From Streptomyces sp. Mut1 (GTDB lineage Bacteria > Actinomycetota > Actinomycetes > Streptomycetales > Streptomycetaceae), in contig NZ_CP120997.1 of the NCBI RefSeq assembly GCF_030719295.1, forward strand, positions 248,001 through 312,000: a stretch of DNA of 64,000 nt, given 5' to 3'. Numbering within the stretch: the stretch's first letter is position 1; each line of letters starts with the position of its first letter. The translations under genes and the position numbers were made by a program. Below the pieces are notes generated by a model that was given only the letters and a program-made list of their open reading frames with translations, was not told where the DNA came from and did no database searches. Shown here piece by piece: positions 18,343 to 27,086 of the stretch.

Positions 18343-19977
18343 ATGAACGAGAACGTCGACCTCCATGTACCGGTCCTCATCGTGGGCGGCTCGCTGGTGG
18401 GCCTGTCCGCGTCCCTTTTCCTCGGTCGGCTCGGCGTCGAGCACCTGCTGGTCGAGAAGCACGCCGCCACCTCGACCCATCCGCGCGGCCGTGGCAACAA
18501 CGTCCGCACGATGGAGGTGTTCCGCAGGGCGGGTGTGGAGCCGGGGATCCGGGCGGCCGCTTCGGTGCTGGCGGAGAACCACGGGATTCTCCAGGCCGGC
18601 TCGCTGACCGGGGACGATCAGGAGTGGCTGTTCAAGCAGATCGACCCGGGCGGGACGCTGGCGCGTTTCAGCCCGACGGGCTGGTGTCTGTGCAGTCAGA
18701 ACGACCTGGAGCCCGTCCTGCTGGAGCGGGCCCGGGAGCAGGGCGGTGACCTGCGGTTCTCCACCGAGATGATGTCGTTCGACCCGGACGCCTCGGGTGT
18801 GTCGGCGACGCTCAAGAACCGCGCGACGGGCGAGCACACGACGGTGCGGGCGGACTACCTGATCGCGGCGGACGGGCCGCGCAGCCCGGTCCGTGAGCAG
18901 TTGCGCATCGGCCGTTCGGGGGCCGGCGACCTGTTCCACAACGTGAGCGTCACCTTCCGTTCGCGCGCTCTGGCCGAGGTACTGGGCGACCGGCGCTTCA
19001 TCGTCTGCTACCTGACCAACCCGGAGGCGGAGGGGGCGCTGCTGCCGGTGGACAACGAGCGGGAGTGGGTGTTCCACGCCCCGTGGCAGCCCGGCCGCGG
19101 CGAGACGCTGGAGGACTTCACGGACGAACGGTGCGTCCGCCACATCCGTACGGCGGTGGGCGCCCAGGACATCGATGTGGAGATCACCGGCAAGGCGCCG
19201 TGGCACGCGGCGGAGCGGGTGGCCGAGCGGTATTCACGGGGCCGGGTGTTCCTGGCCGGTGACTCGGCGCACGAGATGTCGCCCACCGGGGCGTTCGGCT
19301 CCAACACCGGCATCCAGGACGCGCACAACCTGGCGTGGAAGCTGGCCGCCGTACTGCGTGGCGAGGCGGGCCGGGGGCTGCTGGAGACGTACGGGGAGGA
19401 GCGGCTGCCGGTGGCGCGGGCGACCAGTGCGCGCGCGTCGGCCCGGTCGGAGGAGCACAGCCATCCCGGCTACGCGCCGCCGCCGTCGGTGGGCGGCGGC
19501 AAGCGGGGCGGGATGCTGAACGTGGCGCTGGGCTACCGCTACGTGCGGGGCGCGGTGCTGGGCGTCTCCCCCGAGCAGCCGGTCGTCCCCGAGGGGATGC
19601 GGCTGGCGGGCGACCCGGGCAGCAGGGCGCCGCACCTGTGGGTGCGGCGGGCCGGCGAGCGGATCTCGACCCTCGATCTGTACGAGCGCTCGTTCGTGCT
19701 GCTCACCGATGGCGCGGACACGGTGTGGCGGCGGGCCGCGGCCCGGGTCGGTGACCGGCTCGGCGTGCGGCTGGCCGCGTTCGGCATCGGGACCGGTCCT
19801 GGCGGGGACCTGGAGCCCGAGGACGGAGTGGACTGGGCGGAGGCGCACGGGACGCAGCCGGACGGCGCGGTCCTGGTACGCCCCGACGGCTTCGTCGCCT
19901 GGCGTGCCGAGGCGGGGGTCGAGGACGCCGAGGCGACGCTGCACGAAGTCCTGGCGACGCTGCTGCACCGGGACTGA
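18343..19977 (+). CDS. FAD-dependent aromatic hydroxylase (WhiE ORFVIII type)
   Basis: 544-residue class A flavoprotein monooxygenase that hydroxylates the polyketide chromophore late in pigment formation. It contains the Rossmann dinucleotide motif VLIVGGSLVGLSASLFLGRLG at residues 9-29, the DG segment DYLIAADGPRSPVREQL and the FAD ribityl-binding motif GRVFLAGDSAHEMSPTGAFGSNTGIQDAHNLAWKL in the middle. The C-terminal third is the thioredoxin-like domain of this family. It is divergent from ORFI, the conserved whiE arrangement. GGAG lies upstream of the ATG. A perfect hairpin follows its stop codon. Confidence 0.92.
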   Translation: MNENVDLHVPVLIVGGSLVGLSASLFLGRLGVEHLLVEKHAATSTHPRGRGNNVRTMEVFRRAGVEPGIRAAASVLAENHGILQAGSLTGDDQEWLFKQIDPGGTLARFSPTGWCLCSQNDLEPVLLERAREQGGDLRFSTEMMSFDPDASGVSATLKNRATGEHTTVRADYLIAADGPRSPVREQLRIGRSGAGDLFHNVSVTFRSRALAEVLGDRRFIVCYLTNPEAEGALLPVDNEREWVFHAPWQPGRGETLEDFTDERCVRHIRTAVGAQDIDVEITGKAPWHAAERVAERYSRGRVFLAGDSAHEMSPTGAFGSNTGIQDAHNLAWKLAAVLRGEAGRGLLETYGEERLPVARATSARASARSEEHSHPGYAPPPSVGGGKRGGMLNVALGYRYVRGAVLGVSPEQPVVPEGMRLAGDPGSRAPHLWVRRAGERISTLDLYERSFVLLTDGADTVWRRAAARVGDRLGVRLAAFGIGTGPGGDLEPEDGVDWAEAHGTQPDGAVLVRPDGFVAWRAEAGVEDAEATLHEVLATLLHRD

Positions 19978-19997
19978 GGTGGCGCCGGCCCCTTGAC

Positions 19998-21518
19998 TCA
20001 GACACCGAACGACCGGAGAGCCGCGAGGAATTCCTCCGGTCGTTCGGTGTGTACGAGATGGCCCGCGTCGATGGTGACGAGTTCGGCGCCCGGGATCCGG
20101 CGGGCCATCCAGGCCAGGTCCTCCTGGGCGATCCGGCTCCTCGGGCCGCCGCCGATGACGAGGGTGGGGGCGGTGATGGCGCCCAGGAGTTCGCGGCCCG
20201 CCGGGTCGGGTTCGTTCAGCTGGGCGTCGGTGGACGGCACGATCGGCCAGTCGAAGTCCAGCTCCCCGCCGGGCCGTTCGGGCACCGGGCGCGGCGGGTC
20301 GAGCGGGAGGGGCGGCGGCGCCTCCTCGATGACCAGGCGGCCGATCAGTCCGGGCTGCCGCTCGGCGAGGAGATAGGCGGCCGCACCGCCCATGGAGTGC
20401 CCGACGACGGTGGCACCGGCGAGGTTGCGGGCTTCCAGGAAGCCGTGCAGGTCGTCGCGGAACAGCTCGAAGGAGTAGCGGCCGGGCCAGTCGCTGAGCC
20501 CGTGGCCGCGGAGGTCGAAGGCGTACACGCGGTGGGTGGCGGCCAGCCGGGCACCGATGTGCGTCCACGTGGTGCTGTCGCCGCACCGGCCGTGGACGAG
20601 GACGACGGGCGGGGCCGCCGGGTCGCCCCACACCCGGTAGGCGAGACGGACCCCGCCGGCCCGCACGCTGTGGACCTCGGGGTCCAGGAACGCCGTGACC
20701 GTACGGACGAACGCCCCCGGGTCGTCGATCCACGGGAAGTGCGCGGCGCCGCGCTGCACGGCGAACTCCGCGTGCGGGAAGAGCGCGGCCAGCTCGGCGG
20801 CCCGGTCGGGCGGGGTGAGGTGGTCGTACTCTCCGGCCAGGACGAGGACGGGTGCCGCCAGCTCGCGCAGGACGGGGACGGTCGCGGCCGGGTCGAAGGC
20901 GCCTTCGCCCGTATAGCGCACGGCCGCCTCGGCGTTGATCTGCGGGGGCGAAGCGGCGGCGTGTTCCCGCGCCGCAGCGTCCCAGCGCCCGTACATGAAC
21001 GGCCGGGCCCCGGCGCGCAGTTCGTCCGTCAGCCGCCCCGCCCAGATCTCCTCCAGGGCCGCGCGCGCCTCCGCGTACCAGGGCTGCGCGCTGCGCAGCG
21101 CGGCCACCTCGCGGGCCTCGCGCCCGGCGAGGGGGAGGCCGGCGGCGCGTGTGGTGGGGGTGACGAGGACGAGGCTGCGCAGCCGGTCCGGGTGCCGGGC
21201 GGCGTAGAGCGCGGCGAGGTCGGCGGCCGCGGAATGAGCGAGCAGGTCGACACGTTCCAGGCCGAGGTGGACGCGCAGCGCCTCGACGTCCGCGACGAGC
21301 CGGTCGCAGCGGTAGGTGGCCGGGTCCTCGGGCGCGGCGGAGTCCCCGGTGCCCCGCAGGTCCAGGAGGACCAGCTGCCGCCGGGCGGCGAGCCCGCCGA
21401 GACTTCCGAGGTAGGCACTCGCCCGCATGGCACCGCCGGGCAGGCAGACCAGCGGGGCGCCCTCGCCCATGAGGTGGTAGGCCAGCTCGGTTCCGTCGTA
21501 CGTGTGGAAGGTCGGCAT
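19998..21518 (-). CDS. Tandem (double) alpha/beta-hydrolase fusion protein
   Basis: 506 residues made of two complete alpha/beta-hydrolase domains. Domain 1 (about 1-280) has a nucleophile elbow LLAHSAAADL (Ser96), an acid at GEYDHLTPP (Asp232) and His260 in RGAAHFPWIDD. Domain 2 (about 283-506) has VVGHSMGGAAAY (Ser375) and a terminal DAGHLVHTERPEEF His. Both domains look catalytically intact, though domain 1 has a less usual A-H-S-A-A elbow. No stop or frameshift separates them. Ester, lactone or ring-cleavage hydrolysis is plausible; substrates are unknown. Start taken at ATG 21518; the TTG at 21530 is less likely. The final codons form half of a terminator hairpin shared with the whiE hydroxylase. 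Confidence 0.85.
   Translation of the reverse strand: MPTFHTYDGTELAYHLMGEGAPLVCLPGGAMRASAYLGSLGGLAARRQLVLLDLRGTGDSAAPEDPATYRCDRLVADVEALRVHLGLERVDLLAHSAAADLAALYAARHPDRLRSLVLVTPTTRAAGLPLAGREAREVAALRSAQPWYAEARAALEEIWAGRLTDELRAGARPFMYGRWDAAAREHAAASPPQINAEAAVRYTGEGAFDPAATVPVLRELAAPVLVLAGEYDHLTPPDRAAELAALFPHAEFAVQRGAAHFPWIDDPGAFVRTVTAFLDPEVHSVRAGGVRLAYRVWGDPAAPPVVLVHGRCGDSTTWTHIGARLAATHRVYAFDLRGHGLSDWPGRYSFELFRDDLHGFLEARNLAGATVVGHSMGGAAAYLLAERQPGLIGRLVIEEAPPPLPLDPPRPVPERPGGELDFDWPIVPSTDAQLNEPDPAGRELLGAITAPTLVIGGGPRSRIAQEDLAWMARRIPGAELVTIDAGHLVHTERPEEFLAALRSFGV
20002..20050. terminator. Perfect 17-bp hairpin overlapping the 3' end of the double hydrolase
   Basis: The 17-base arms at 20002-20018 and 20034-20050 are exact inverse complements with a 15-nt loop; a second palindrome, GAGGAATTCCTC (20025-20036), is nested in it. 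It separates convergent genes but lies inside the last codons of the minus-strand gene. Confidence 0.7.
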
Positions 21519-21649
21519 GGGCCCATCCAAACAGGGCCGTCCGGGTGATGCAGCCGTGTTCGGTACGGGCGTATCCGGGTGGGCGGGCGAGATGGGTCAC
21601 CCCTCTTGCCAGGCGGTGGAAGATCCTGAATTACTGCTCCCGGAGGAGT

Positions 21650-21667
21650 CGACCGAATGATCGGTCG
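21650..21667. promoter_or_regulatory. Candidate PaaR/TetR-like operator before paaK
   Basis: CGACCGA-ATGA-TCGGTCG, a perfect 7-bp dyad 33 bp before the phenylacetate-CoA ligase start. The core ACCG-N6-CGGT matches the spacing of the PaaR motif known from Corynebacterium paa operons. Position is suitable for repression of the plus-strand gene. Confidence 0.55.
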
Positions 21668-21700
21668 TCCGCACGGTGCGCACGGAACGAGGAGGCCCGC

Positions 21701-22996
21701 ATGACGGCTCTGCTGGACGCGGCGGAACGGATGAGCCGCGCCGGGCTGGAGGAGCTTCAGCTGGAACGGCTGCGGGCCACGCTGCGGCACGCGTACGAGA
21801 ACGTCGGCCACTACCGGGCGGCGTTCGACCGGGCGGGGCTGCGGCCGGAGGACTGCCGCTCGCTCGCCGATCTGGCCCGTTTCCCGTTCACCACCAAGGC
21901 CGACCTGCGGGACAACTATCCGTTCGGGATGTTCGCGGTGCCCGAGGACCGGGTGCGCCGCGTCCACGCCTCCAGCGGGACGACGGGCCGCCCGACGGTC
22001 GTCGGCTACACGGCGAAGGACCTGGACACCTGGGCGGACGTGGTGGCCCGTTCCATCCGGGCGGCGGGCGGGCGCCCCGGACACAAGGTCCATGTGGCCT
22101 ACGGGTACGGGCTGTTCACCGGCGGTCTCGGGGCCCACTACGGGGCGGAGCGGCTCGGCTGCACGGTGATTCCCGCGTCCGGTGGCATGACATCCCGTCA
22201 GGTCCAGCTGATCCAGGACTTCAGGCCCGACATCATCATGGTGACACCCTCGTACATGCTGACCATCCTCGACGAGTTCGAGCGGCAGGGTGTCGATCCC
22301 CGGTCGACCTCGCTGAAGGCGGGGATCTTCGGGGCCGAGCCGTGGACGCAGGAGATGCGGCGCGAGATCGAGGAGCGGTTCGCGATCGACGCGGTCGACA
22401 TCTACGGGCTCTCGGAGGTGATGGGTCCCGGGGTGGCGCAGGAGTGCGTGGAGACGAAGGACGGGCTGCACATCTGGGAGGACCACTTCTATCCGGAGGT
22501 GGTCGACCCGTTCACCGGGGAGGTGCTGCCCGACGGGGAGAAGGGGGAGCTGGTGTTCACCTCGCTCACCAAGGAGGCCATGCCGGTGGTCCGGTACCGG
22601 ACACGGGACCTGACCCGGCTGCTGCCCGGTACGGCCCGGGTGTTCCGGCGCATGGAGAAGGTCACCGGCCGCAGCGACGACCTGGTGATCCTGCGCGGGG
22701 TCAACCTCTTCCCCACCCAGATCGAGGAGATCGTGCTGCGCACGCCCGGGGTGTCGCCGCATTTCCAGCTGCGGCTGACCCGTGAAGGAAGGCTCGATGT
22801 GCTGACGGTGCGTGCGGAGGCCCGGCCGGAGGCGACACCTCGGCAGCGGGCGGAGGCCGCGGCCGCCGTCGCGGCGGCGGTCAAGGACGGGATCGGGGTG
22901 TCGGTCGGCGTCGAGATCCTCGACCCGGAGACGCTGGAGAGGTCGGTGGGCAAGTTCCGGCGGATCGTGGACGAGCGGGAACGGCCGGGAGGCTGA
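21701..22996 (+). CDS. paaK: Phenylacetate-CoA ligase
   Basis: 431-residue PaaK-type AMP-forming ligase that converts phenylacetate to phenylacetyl-CoA, the entry step of the aerobic paa pathway. Family features in order: LRHAYENVGHYRAAFDRAGL near residue 30; PFTTKADLRDNYPFGMFAVP; the P-loop ASSGTTGRPTVVGYT (about 90-104); YGYGLFTGGLGAHYGAERLG; and DIYGLSEVMGPGVAQEC. The length matches the family. ATG 21701 has a GAGGAGG ribosome site. No other paa gene is nearby, so it either feeds a paa operon elsewhere or activates another aryl acid such as phenylpropanoid side products. A perfect dyad 33 bp upstream suggests TetR-type control. Confidence 0.92.
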   Translation: MTALLDAAERMSRAGLEELQLERLRATLRHAYENVGHYRAAFDRAGLRPEDCRSLADLARFPFTTKADLRDNYPFGMFAVPEDRVRRVHASSGTTGRPTVVGYTAKDLDTWADVVARSIRAAGGRPGHKVHVAYGYGLFTGGLGAHYGAERLGCTVIPASGGMTSRQVQLIQDFRPDIIMVTPSYMLTILDEFERQGVDPRSTSLKAGIFGAEPWTQEMRREIEERFAIDAVDIYGLSEVMGPGVAQECVETKDGLHIWEDHFYPEVVDPFTGEVLPDGEKGELVFTSLTKEAMPVVRYRTRDLTRLLPGTARVFRRMEKVTGRSDDLVILRGVNLFPTQIEEIVLRTPGVSPHFQLRLTREGRLDVLTVRAEARPEATPRQRAEAAAAVAAAVKDGIGVSVGVEILDPETLERSVGKFRRIVDERERPGG

Positions 22997-23167
22997 CCGC
23001 CCCGCTCCCCTGCCCTCCCCCGGCGGTGCGGGGACAACTCCCCTGATGGGACCATGGGTTGCTGTGGCAGGATGAGGTCAAGTGGCCGTTGTTGTCCGCA
23101 GGGGAGGTGCGTGCGGCCCGCGCGCTCGCAGTGCGTGTTCTCCCCGCAGAAGACTCTGGAGCTCCCC

Positions 23168-23959
23168 ATGACGGCAGGCCCGGCCAACACCCCGGTCGAC
23201 ACCAGCAGGCCGCACCCGGCCCGCGTCTACGACTACCTCCTGGGCGGCAAGGACCACTACCCCGTCGACCAGCGGCTGGGCGAGCAGATGCCGCCCGTGG
23301 CGAAGGCCGGTGTCGCGCAGAACCGGGCGTTCATGCAGCGGGCGGCCGGCTGGGCGGTGCGCTCGGGCATCGACCAGTTCCTCGACATCGGCACCGGCAT
23401 CCCGACGCAGCCGAACCTCCACCAGATCGTCCAGGAGGTCAACCCGGCGGCCCGGGTCGTCTACACGGACAACGACCCGATCGTCCTGCGGCACGCCGAG
23501 GCGCTGCTCGTCAGCACCCCGGAAGGGGCCACCGACTACGTGGAAGCCGATGTGCGCGAGCCGGGGAGGATCCTCGAACACGCCCGTACCGTGCTGGACT
23601 TCGAACGGCCGGTGGCGCTGTCCCTCATCGCCCTCATGCACTTCGTCCCCGACGAGGACGACCCGTACGGCATCACGCGCGCCCTGCTGGACGCGCTGCC
23701 GGCCGGCAGCTGCCTGGTGCTCTCCCATTTCACCAGGGAATTCCTCACCGCCGACGAGGACAAGACCGACCGCTACACCTCCAGCGGGATCACCCTGCGG
23801 CCCCGTACGCGCGTGGAGGTCGCCCGGTTCTTCGAGGGGCTCGACCTGGTCGAACCGGGTCTGGTGACCGCCCCGCAGTGGCACCGGGGCACGCCCGCCC
23901 CGGAGCGCCGTGAGTTCAGCGACAGCTTCCACGTCGGGGTCGGCCTCGTCCGCGGCTAG
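23168..23959 (+). CDS. SAM-dependent methyltransferase, DUF574 family
   Basis: 263-residue member of the actinobacterial DUF574 (PF04672) methyltransferase family, which is highly expanded in Streptomyces. The start PHPARVYDYLLGGKDHYPVD is diagnostic, followed by FLDIGTGIPTQPNLHQ (SAM motif I, about 74-89), VVYTDNDPIVLRHAEALL, and LIALMHFVPD. The target is unknown. ATG 23168 is preceded by CTGGAG. Its stop overlaps the stop of the convergent acyl-CoA ligase by 4 bp, leaving no room for a terminator between them. Confidence 0.88.
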   Translation: MTAGPANTPVDTSRPHPARVYDYLLGGKDHYPVDQRLGEQMPPVAKAGVAQNRAFMQRAAGWAVRSGIDQFLDIGTGIPTQPNLHQIVQEVNPAARVVYTDNDPIVLRHAEALLVSTPEGATDYVEADVREPGRILEHARTVLDFERPVALSLIALMHFVPDEDDPYGITRALLDALPAGSCLVLSHFTREFLTADEDKTDRYTSSGITLRPRTRVEVARFFEGLDLVEPGLVTAPQWHRGTPAPERREFSDSFHVGVGLVRG

Positions 23960-25467
23960 GGCCTGTCGGCGGCGAAGCGGTCGCGCAGTTCCCTCTTGAG
24001 GATCTTGCCGCTGGCGTTGCGCGGGAGGCCGTCCACGAACAGGATCCGCTTCGGGGCCTTGAAGTGGGCGAGCCGCTCGCGGGCGTGTGCGATCAGCTCG
24101 TCCTCGGTCGCCGCCTCCCGCAGGACGACGACGGCGGTGACCGCCTCGATCCAGCGCTCGTCGGGCAGCCCGACGACGGCTGTCTCGGCGACGGCGGGGT
24201 GGGTGTAGAGGGCGTCCTCGACCTGCCGGGAGGCCACGAGGACGCCACCGGAGTTGATGACGTCCTTCACCCGGTCGACCACGGTGAAGTAGCCCTCCGC
24301 GTCCCGGACGGCCAGGTCGCCGGAGTGGAACCAGCCGTCGCGGAACGCCTCGGCGCTCTCCTCGGGCTTGTCCCAGTAGCCGCCGCACAGCTGGGGCGAG
24401 CGGTAGGCCACCTCGCCGGCGGTGCCGTCGGGGACGTCCTTGCCGTCCTCGTCGACCACCTTGGCCTCGACGAAGAGGACGGGCCGGCCGCAGGAGTCCA
24501 TCCGGCCCTCGTGCTCGTCCGGTCCGAGGACGAGGGCCAGCGGGCCGATCTCGCTCTGGCCGAAGCAGTTGTAGAAGGCGAGGTCCGGCAGCCGGTCGCG
24601 GAGCCGTTCCAGCACGGGGACGGGCATGATCGACGCCCCGTAGTACGCCTTGCGCAGGCCGCCGAGGTCGCGGGCGGTGAACTCGGGGTGGTTGGCCAGG
24701 GCGATCCACACGGTGGGCGGGGCGAAGAGGCTGTCGGCCTGCCCGGACTCCACCAGATCGAAGACGCGGCCCGCGTCCGGCGCGTCGAGGACCGTGTTCT
24801 CGGCGCCCACCGCCAGATACGGCAGCAGGAAGACGTGCATCTGTGCCGAGTGGTAGAGCGGCAGCGCGTGCACGGGCCGGTCGCCGGCCCGCAGGTCGAG
24901 AGCGGTGACGGCGCTGACGTACTCGTGGACGAGGGCGCCGTGCGTCATCATCGCCCCCTTGGGGAGCGCGGTGGTCCCCGAGGTGTACAGCAGCTGGACC
25001 AGGTCGTCCGCGGCCGGCTCGTGCGTGGGGACGAAGGGGCGCGGGGTGCCGAGTTCGGCCAGCAGTGAGCCCTCGTCGTCGCGCAGCGGCCGCACGGTGA
25101 ACCCGTCGGGGACCCGGGCGGCCAGGTCCGGGTCGGTGAGGACCAGGGAGCTGCCGGACTGGCCGAGGATGTACGCCAGGTCGTCGCCGGTGAGGTTCTG
25201 GTTGACCGGCACGTGGACGAGCCCGGCCCGCGCGCAGGCGAGGAAGGCGATCAGGTACACGTCGGAGTTGTGGGCGTAGGAGGCGACCCGGTCCCCCGGG
25301 CGCAGCCCGTGCCCCTCGGTCAGGGCCGCGGCCGCGGTGCCGACGGCCTCGTCGAGCTCGCGGTAGGTCCAGGTCCGTCCGGCGTACCGCAGGGCGGTGC
25401 GCTCGGGGGTGCGCCGTGCGCTGCGGGTCACGACTCCGTCGACTGTGCTGCTGCGTACACCGGTCAT
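23956..25467 (-). CDS. Acyl-CoA synthetase (AMP-forming)
   Basis: 503-residue class I adenylate-forming enzyme. It shows LYTSGTTALPKGAMMTHGALVHE (P-loop, about 165), FYNCFGQSEIGPLALVLGPDEHEGR, FHSGDLAVRDAEGYFTVVDRVKDVINSGG (hinge) and the terminal catalytic Lys in GLPRNASGKILKRELRDRF. A Gly/Ala-rich substrate pocket gives no clear specificity; fatty or aryl acids are both possible. It has its own start region 77 bp from the next ligase gene, with a TCAAG-GGT-CTTGA dyad at 25499-25511. It is one of three ligase genes clustered in 21.7-27.1 kb. Confidence 0.88.
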   Translation of the reverse strand: MTGVRSSTVDGVVTRSARRTPERTALRYAGRTWTYRELDEAVGTAAAALTEGHGLRPGDRVASYAHNSDVYLIAFLACARAGLVHVPVNQNLTGDDLAYILGQSGSSLVLTDPDLAARVPDGFTVRPLRDDEGSLLAELGTPRPFVPTHEPAADDLVQLLYTSGTTALPKGAMMTHGALVHEYVSAVTALDLRAGDRPVHALPLYHSAQMHVFLLPYLAVGAENTVLDAPDAGRVFDLVESGQADSLFAPPTVWIALANHPEFTARDLGGLRKAYYGASIMPVPVLERLRDRLPDLAFYNCFGQSEIGPLALVLGPDEHEGRMDSCGRPVLFVEAKVVDEDGKDVPDGTAGEVAYRSPQLCGGYWDKPEESAEAFRDGWFHSGDLAVRDAEGYFTVVDRVKDVINSGGVLVASRQVEDALYTHPAVAETAVVGLPDERWIEAVTAVVVLREAATEDELIAHARERLAHFKAPKRILFVDGLPRNASGKILKRELRDRFAADRP

Positions 25468-25498
25468 GGCGTGATCCTGTGCGGCCGGGGCCCGTCGG

Positions 25499-25511
25499 TC
25501 AAGGGTCTTGA
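25499..25511. promoter_or_regulatory. Dyad TCAAG-GGT-CTTGA before the 25467 ligase
   Basis: A perfect 5-bp inverted repeat with a 3-nt centre, 32-44 bp upstream of the ligase start codon. It recalls the KstR2-type CAAG...CTTG core but with a 3-nt rather than a 2-nt centre, so specific assignment is unsafe. Confidence 0.35.
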
Positions 25512-25544
25512 TCCCATCGGCGCCGTCGGCGGGCCCGGTGGGGG

Positions 25545-27086
25545 TCAGCCGTTGTCCTCCCAGTACGGTGCGCGCAGCCGGCGTTTGTAGAGCTTGCCGT
25601 TGGGGTCGCGCGGCATGGTGGTGATGAAGCCGAGGCTCCTGGGGCGTTTGTATCCGGCGAGCAGCCCGGCGCAGTGGCCGAGGATCGCGTCGGCGAGCGC
25701 GTCGTCCGCCTCGTACCCCTCGGCGGTCTCGACCACGGCCCGGACCTGCTCGCCCCAGTCGGGGTGGGGGATACCGAAGACGGCGGCGTCGGCGACGGCG
25801 GGATGGGTCAGCAGGGCGCTCTCGATCTCGGCGGGGTAGATGTTGACGCCGCCCGAGATGATCATGTCGATCTTGCGGTCGCGGAGGAAGAGGTAGCCGT
25901 CCTCGTCCAGGAGACCGAGGTCGCCGACGGTGAAGAAGTCGCCGATGCGGTTCTTCCTGGTCTTGCCCTCGTCCTTGTGGTAGCTGAAGCCTCCGGTGCT
26001 CATCTTCAGGTAGACGGTGCCCAGTTCACCCGGTCCCAGGCGGTTTCCCTCGTCGTCGAAGACGGCGAGTTCGCTGATCGGCCAGGCCCTGCCGACGGTC
26101 CCGGGCCTCTTCAGCCAGTCGTCGGCGGTGGCGAAGGCTCCGCCGCCCTCGCTCGCCGCGTAGTACTCCTCGACGCACCGGCCCCACCAGTCGATCATCG
26201 CGCGTTTGACGTGGTCGGGGCAGGGGGCGGCGCCGTGGATGGCGTGCCGCATCGCCGTCACGTCGTAGCGCGCGCGGACCCCTTCGGGCAGGGCGAGGAG
26301 GCGGTGGAACTGGGTGGGGACCATATGGGTGTGGGTGCAGCGGTGGGTGTCCATCGCGTGCAGCATGCCCTCGGGCGTCCACTTGTCCATCAGGACGAGG
26401 GGGTGGCCGATGTGCAGGGCCGCTCCGGCGAACTGGAGGACGGCGGTGTGGTAGAGCGGCGAGCAGACGAGGTGGACGTTGCCGTCGAAGGGTTTGATGC
26501 CGAAGATTCCGAGGAATCCGCCGAGGTGGCTCTCCTCGGGCAGTCTGCCGGGCAGCGGCCTGCGGATGCCGCGCGGGCGGCCGGTGGTGCCCGAGGTGTA
26601 GTTCATGACCCAGCCGAGCGTGCGGCCCTGCGGGGGTGTTGCGGGCCGGTCGGCCAGCAGTTCGGCGTACGGGCGGAATCCGTCGACGGTGCCGACCCCG
26701 TAGCGGTGGCTCGCGGGCAGCTTCGCCTCGTCGGCGGCGGCGGTCGCGGCCTCGGCGAAGCGTTCGTGGGCGATGAGCACCTTGGCGCCGGAGTCGGCGA
26801 CGATCCAGGCGATCTCGGGGCCGACCAGGTGGTGGTTGACGGGAACGAGGTAGAAACCGGCCTGGGTGGCGGCCAGGTAGGCGGTGAAGAACTCGACGCC
26901 GTTGGGCAGCACCACGGCGAAGGCGTCCCCCTCCGCCAGGCCCGCCGCGCGCAGTCCGTGGACCATGCGGTTGGCCTCGGCGTGCAGCCGGCCCGCCGTC
27001 CAGTCCTCCCCGTCGGGCGCGGTCAGGACGGTGCGGCCGGGATCGGCGGTGGCCTGGGCCCAGAAGCCGTTGGGCGGCTGGTTCAT
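25545..27086 (-). CDS. Acyl-CoA synthetase (FadD-like, AMP-forming)
   Basis: 513 residues. Key motifs are MNYTSGTTGRPRGIRRPLPG (P-loop, about 178-197), VEEYYAASEGGG, FFTVGDLGLLDEDGYLFLRDRKIDMIISGGVNIYPAEIE (hinge and C-terminal domain entry) and MPRDPNGKLYKRRLR with the catalytic Lys. It resembles FadD4/FadD12-like actinobacterial acyl-CoA ligases. The ATG at 27086 overlaps the stop codon of the nitronate-monooxygenase-like gene by 4 bp, so the two form a coupled operon; the in-frame extension further upstream is a shadow of that gene. The product probably feeds the acyl-CoA pathway encoded around it. Confidence 0.88.
   Translation of the reverse strand: MNQPPNGFWAQATADPGRTVLTAPDGEDWTAGRLHAEANRMVHGLRAAGLAEGDAFAVVLPNGVEFFTAYLAATQAGFYLVPVNHHLVGPEIAWIVADSGAKVLIAHERFAEAATAAADEAKLPASHRYGVGTVDGFRPYAELLADRPATPPQGRTLGWVMNYTSGTTGRPRGIRRPLPGRLPEESHLGGFLGIFGIKPFDGNVHLVCSPLYHTAVLQFAGAALHIGHPLVLMDKWTPEGMLHAMDTHRCTHTHMVPTQFHRLLALPEGVRARYDVTAMRHAIHGAAPCPDHVKRAMIDWWGRCVEEYYAASEGGGAFATADDWLKRPGTVGRAWPISELAVFDDEGNRLGPGELGTVYLKMSTGGFSYHKDEGKTRKNRIGDFFTVGDLGLLDEDGYLFLRDRKIDMIISGGVNIYPAEIESALLTHPAVADAAVFGIPHPDWGEQVRAVVETAEGYEADDALADAILGHCAGLLAGYKRPRSLGFITTMPRDPNGKLYKRRLRAPYWEDNG

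Noticed and set aside
25499..25511. KstR2 operator assignment for TCAAG-GGT-CTTGA
   Set aside because: Resembles the CAAG...CTTG core but with the wrong centre length and flank; retained only as an unassigned dyad.
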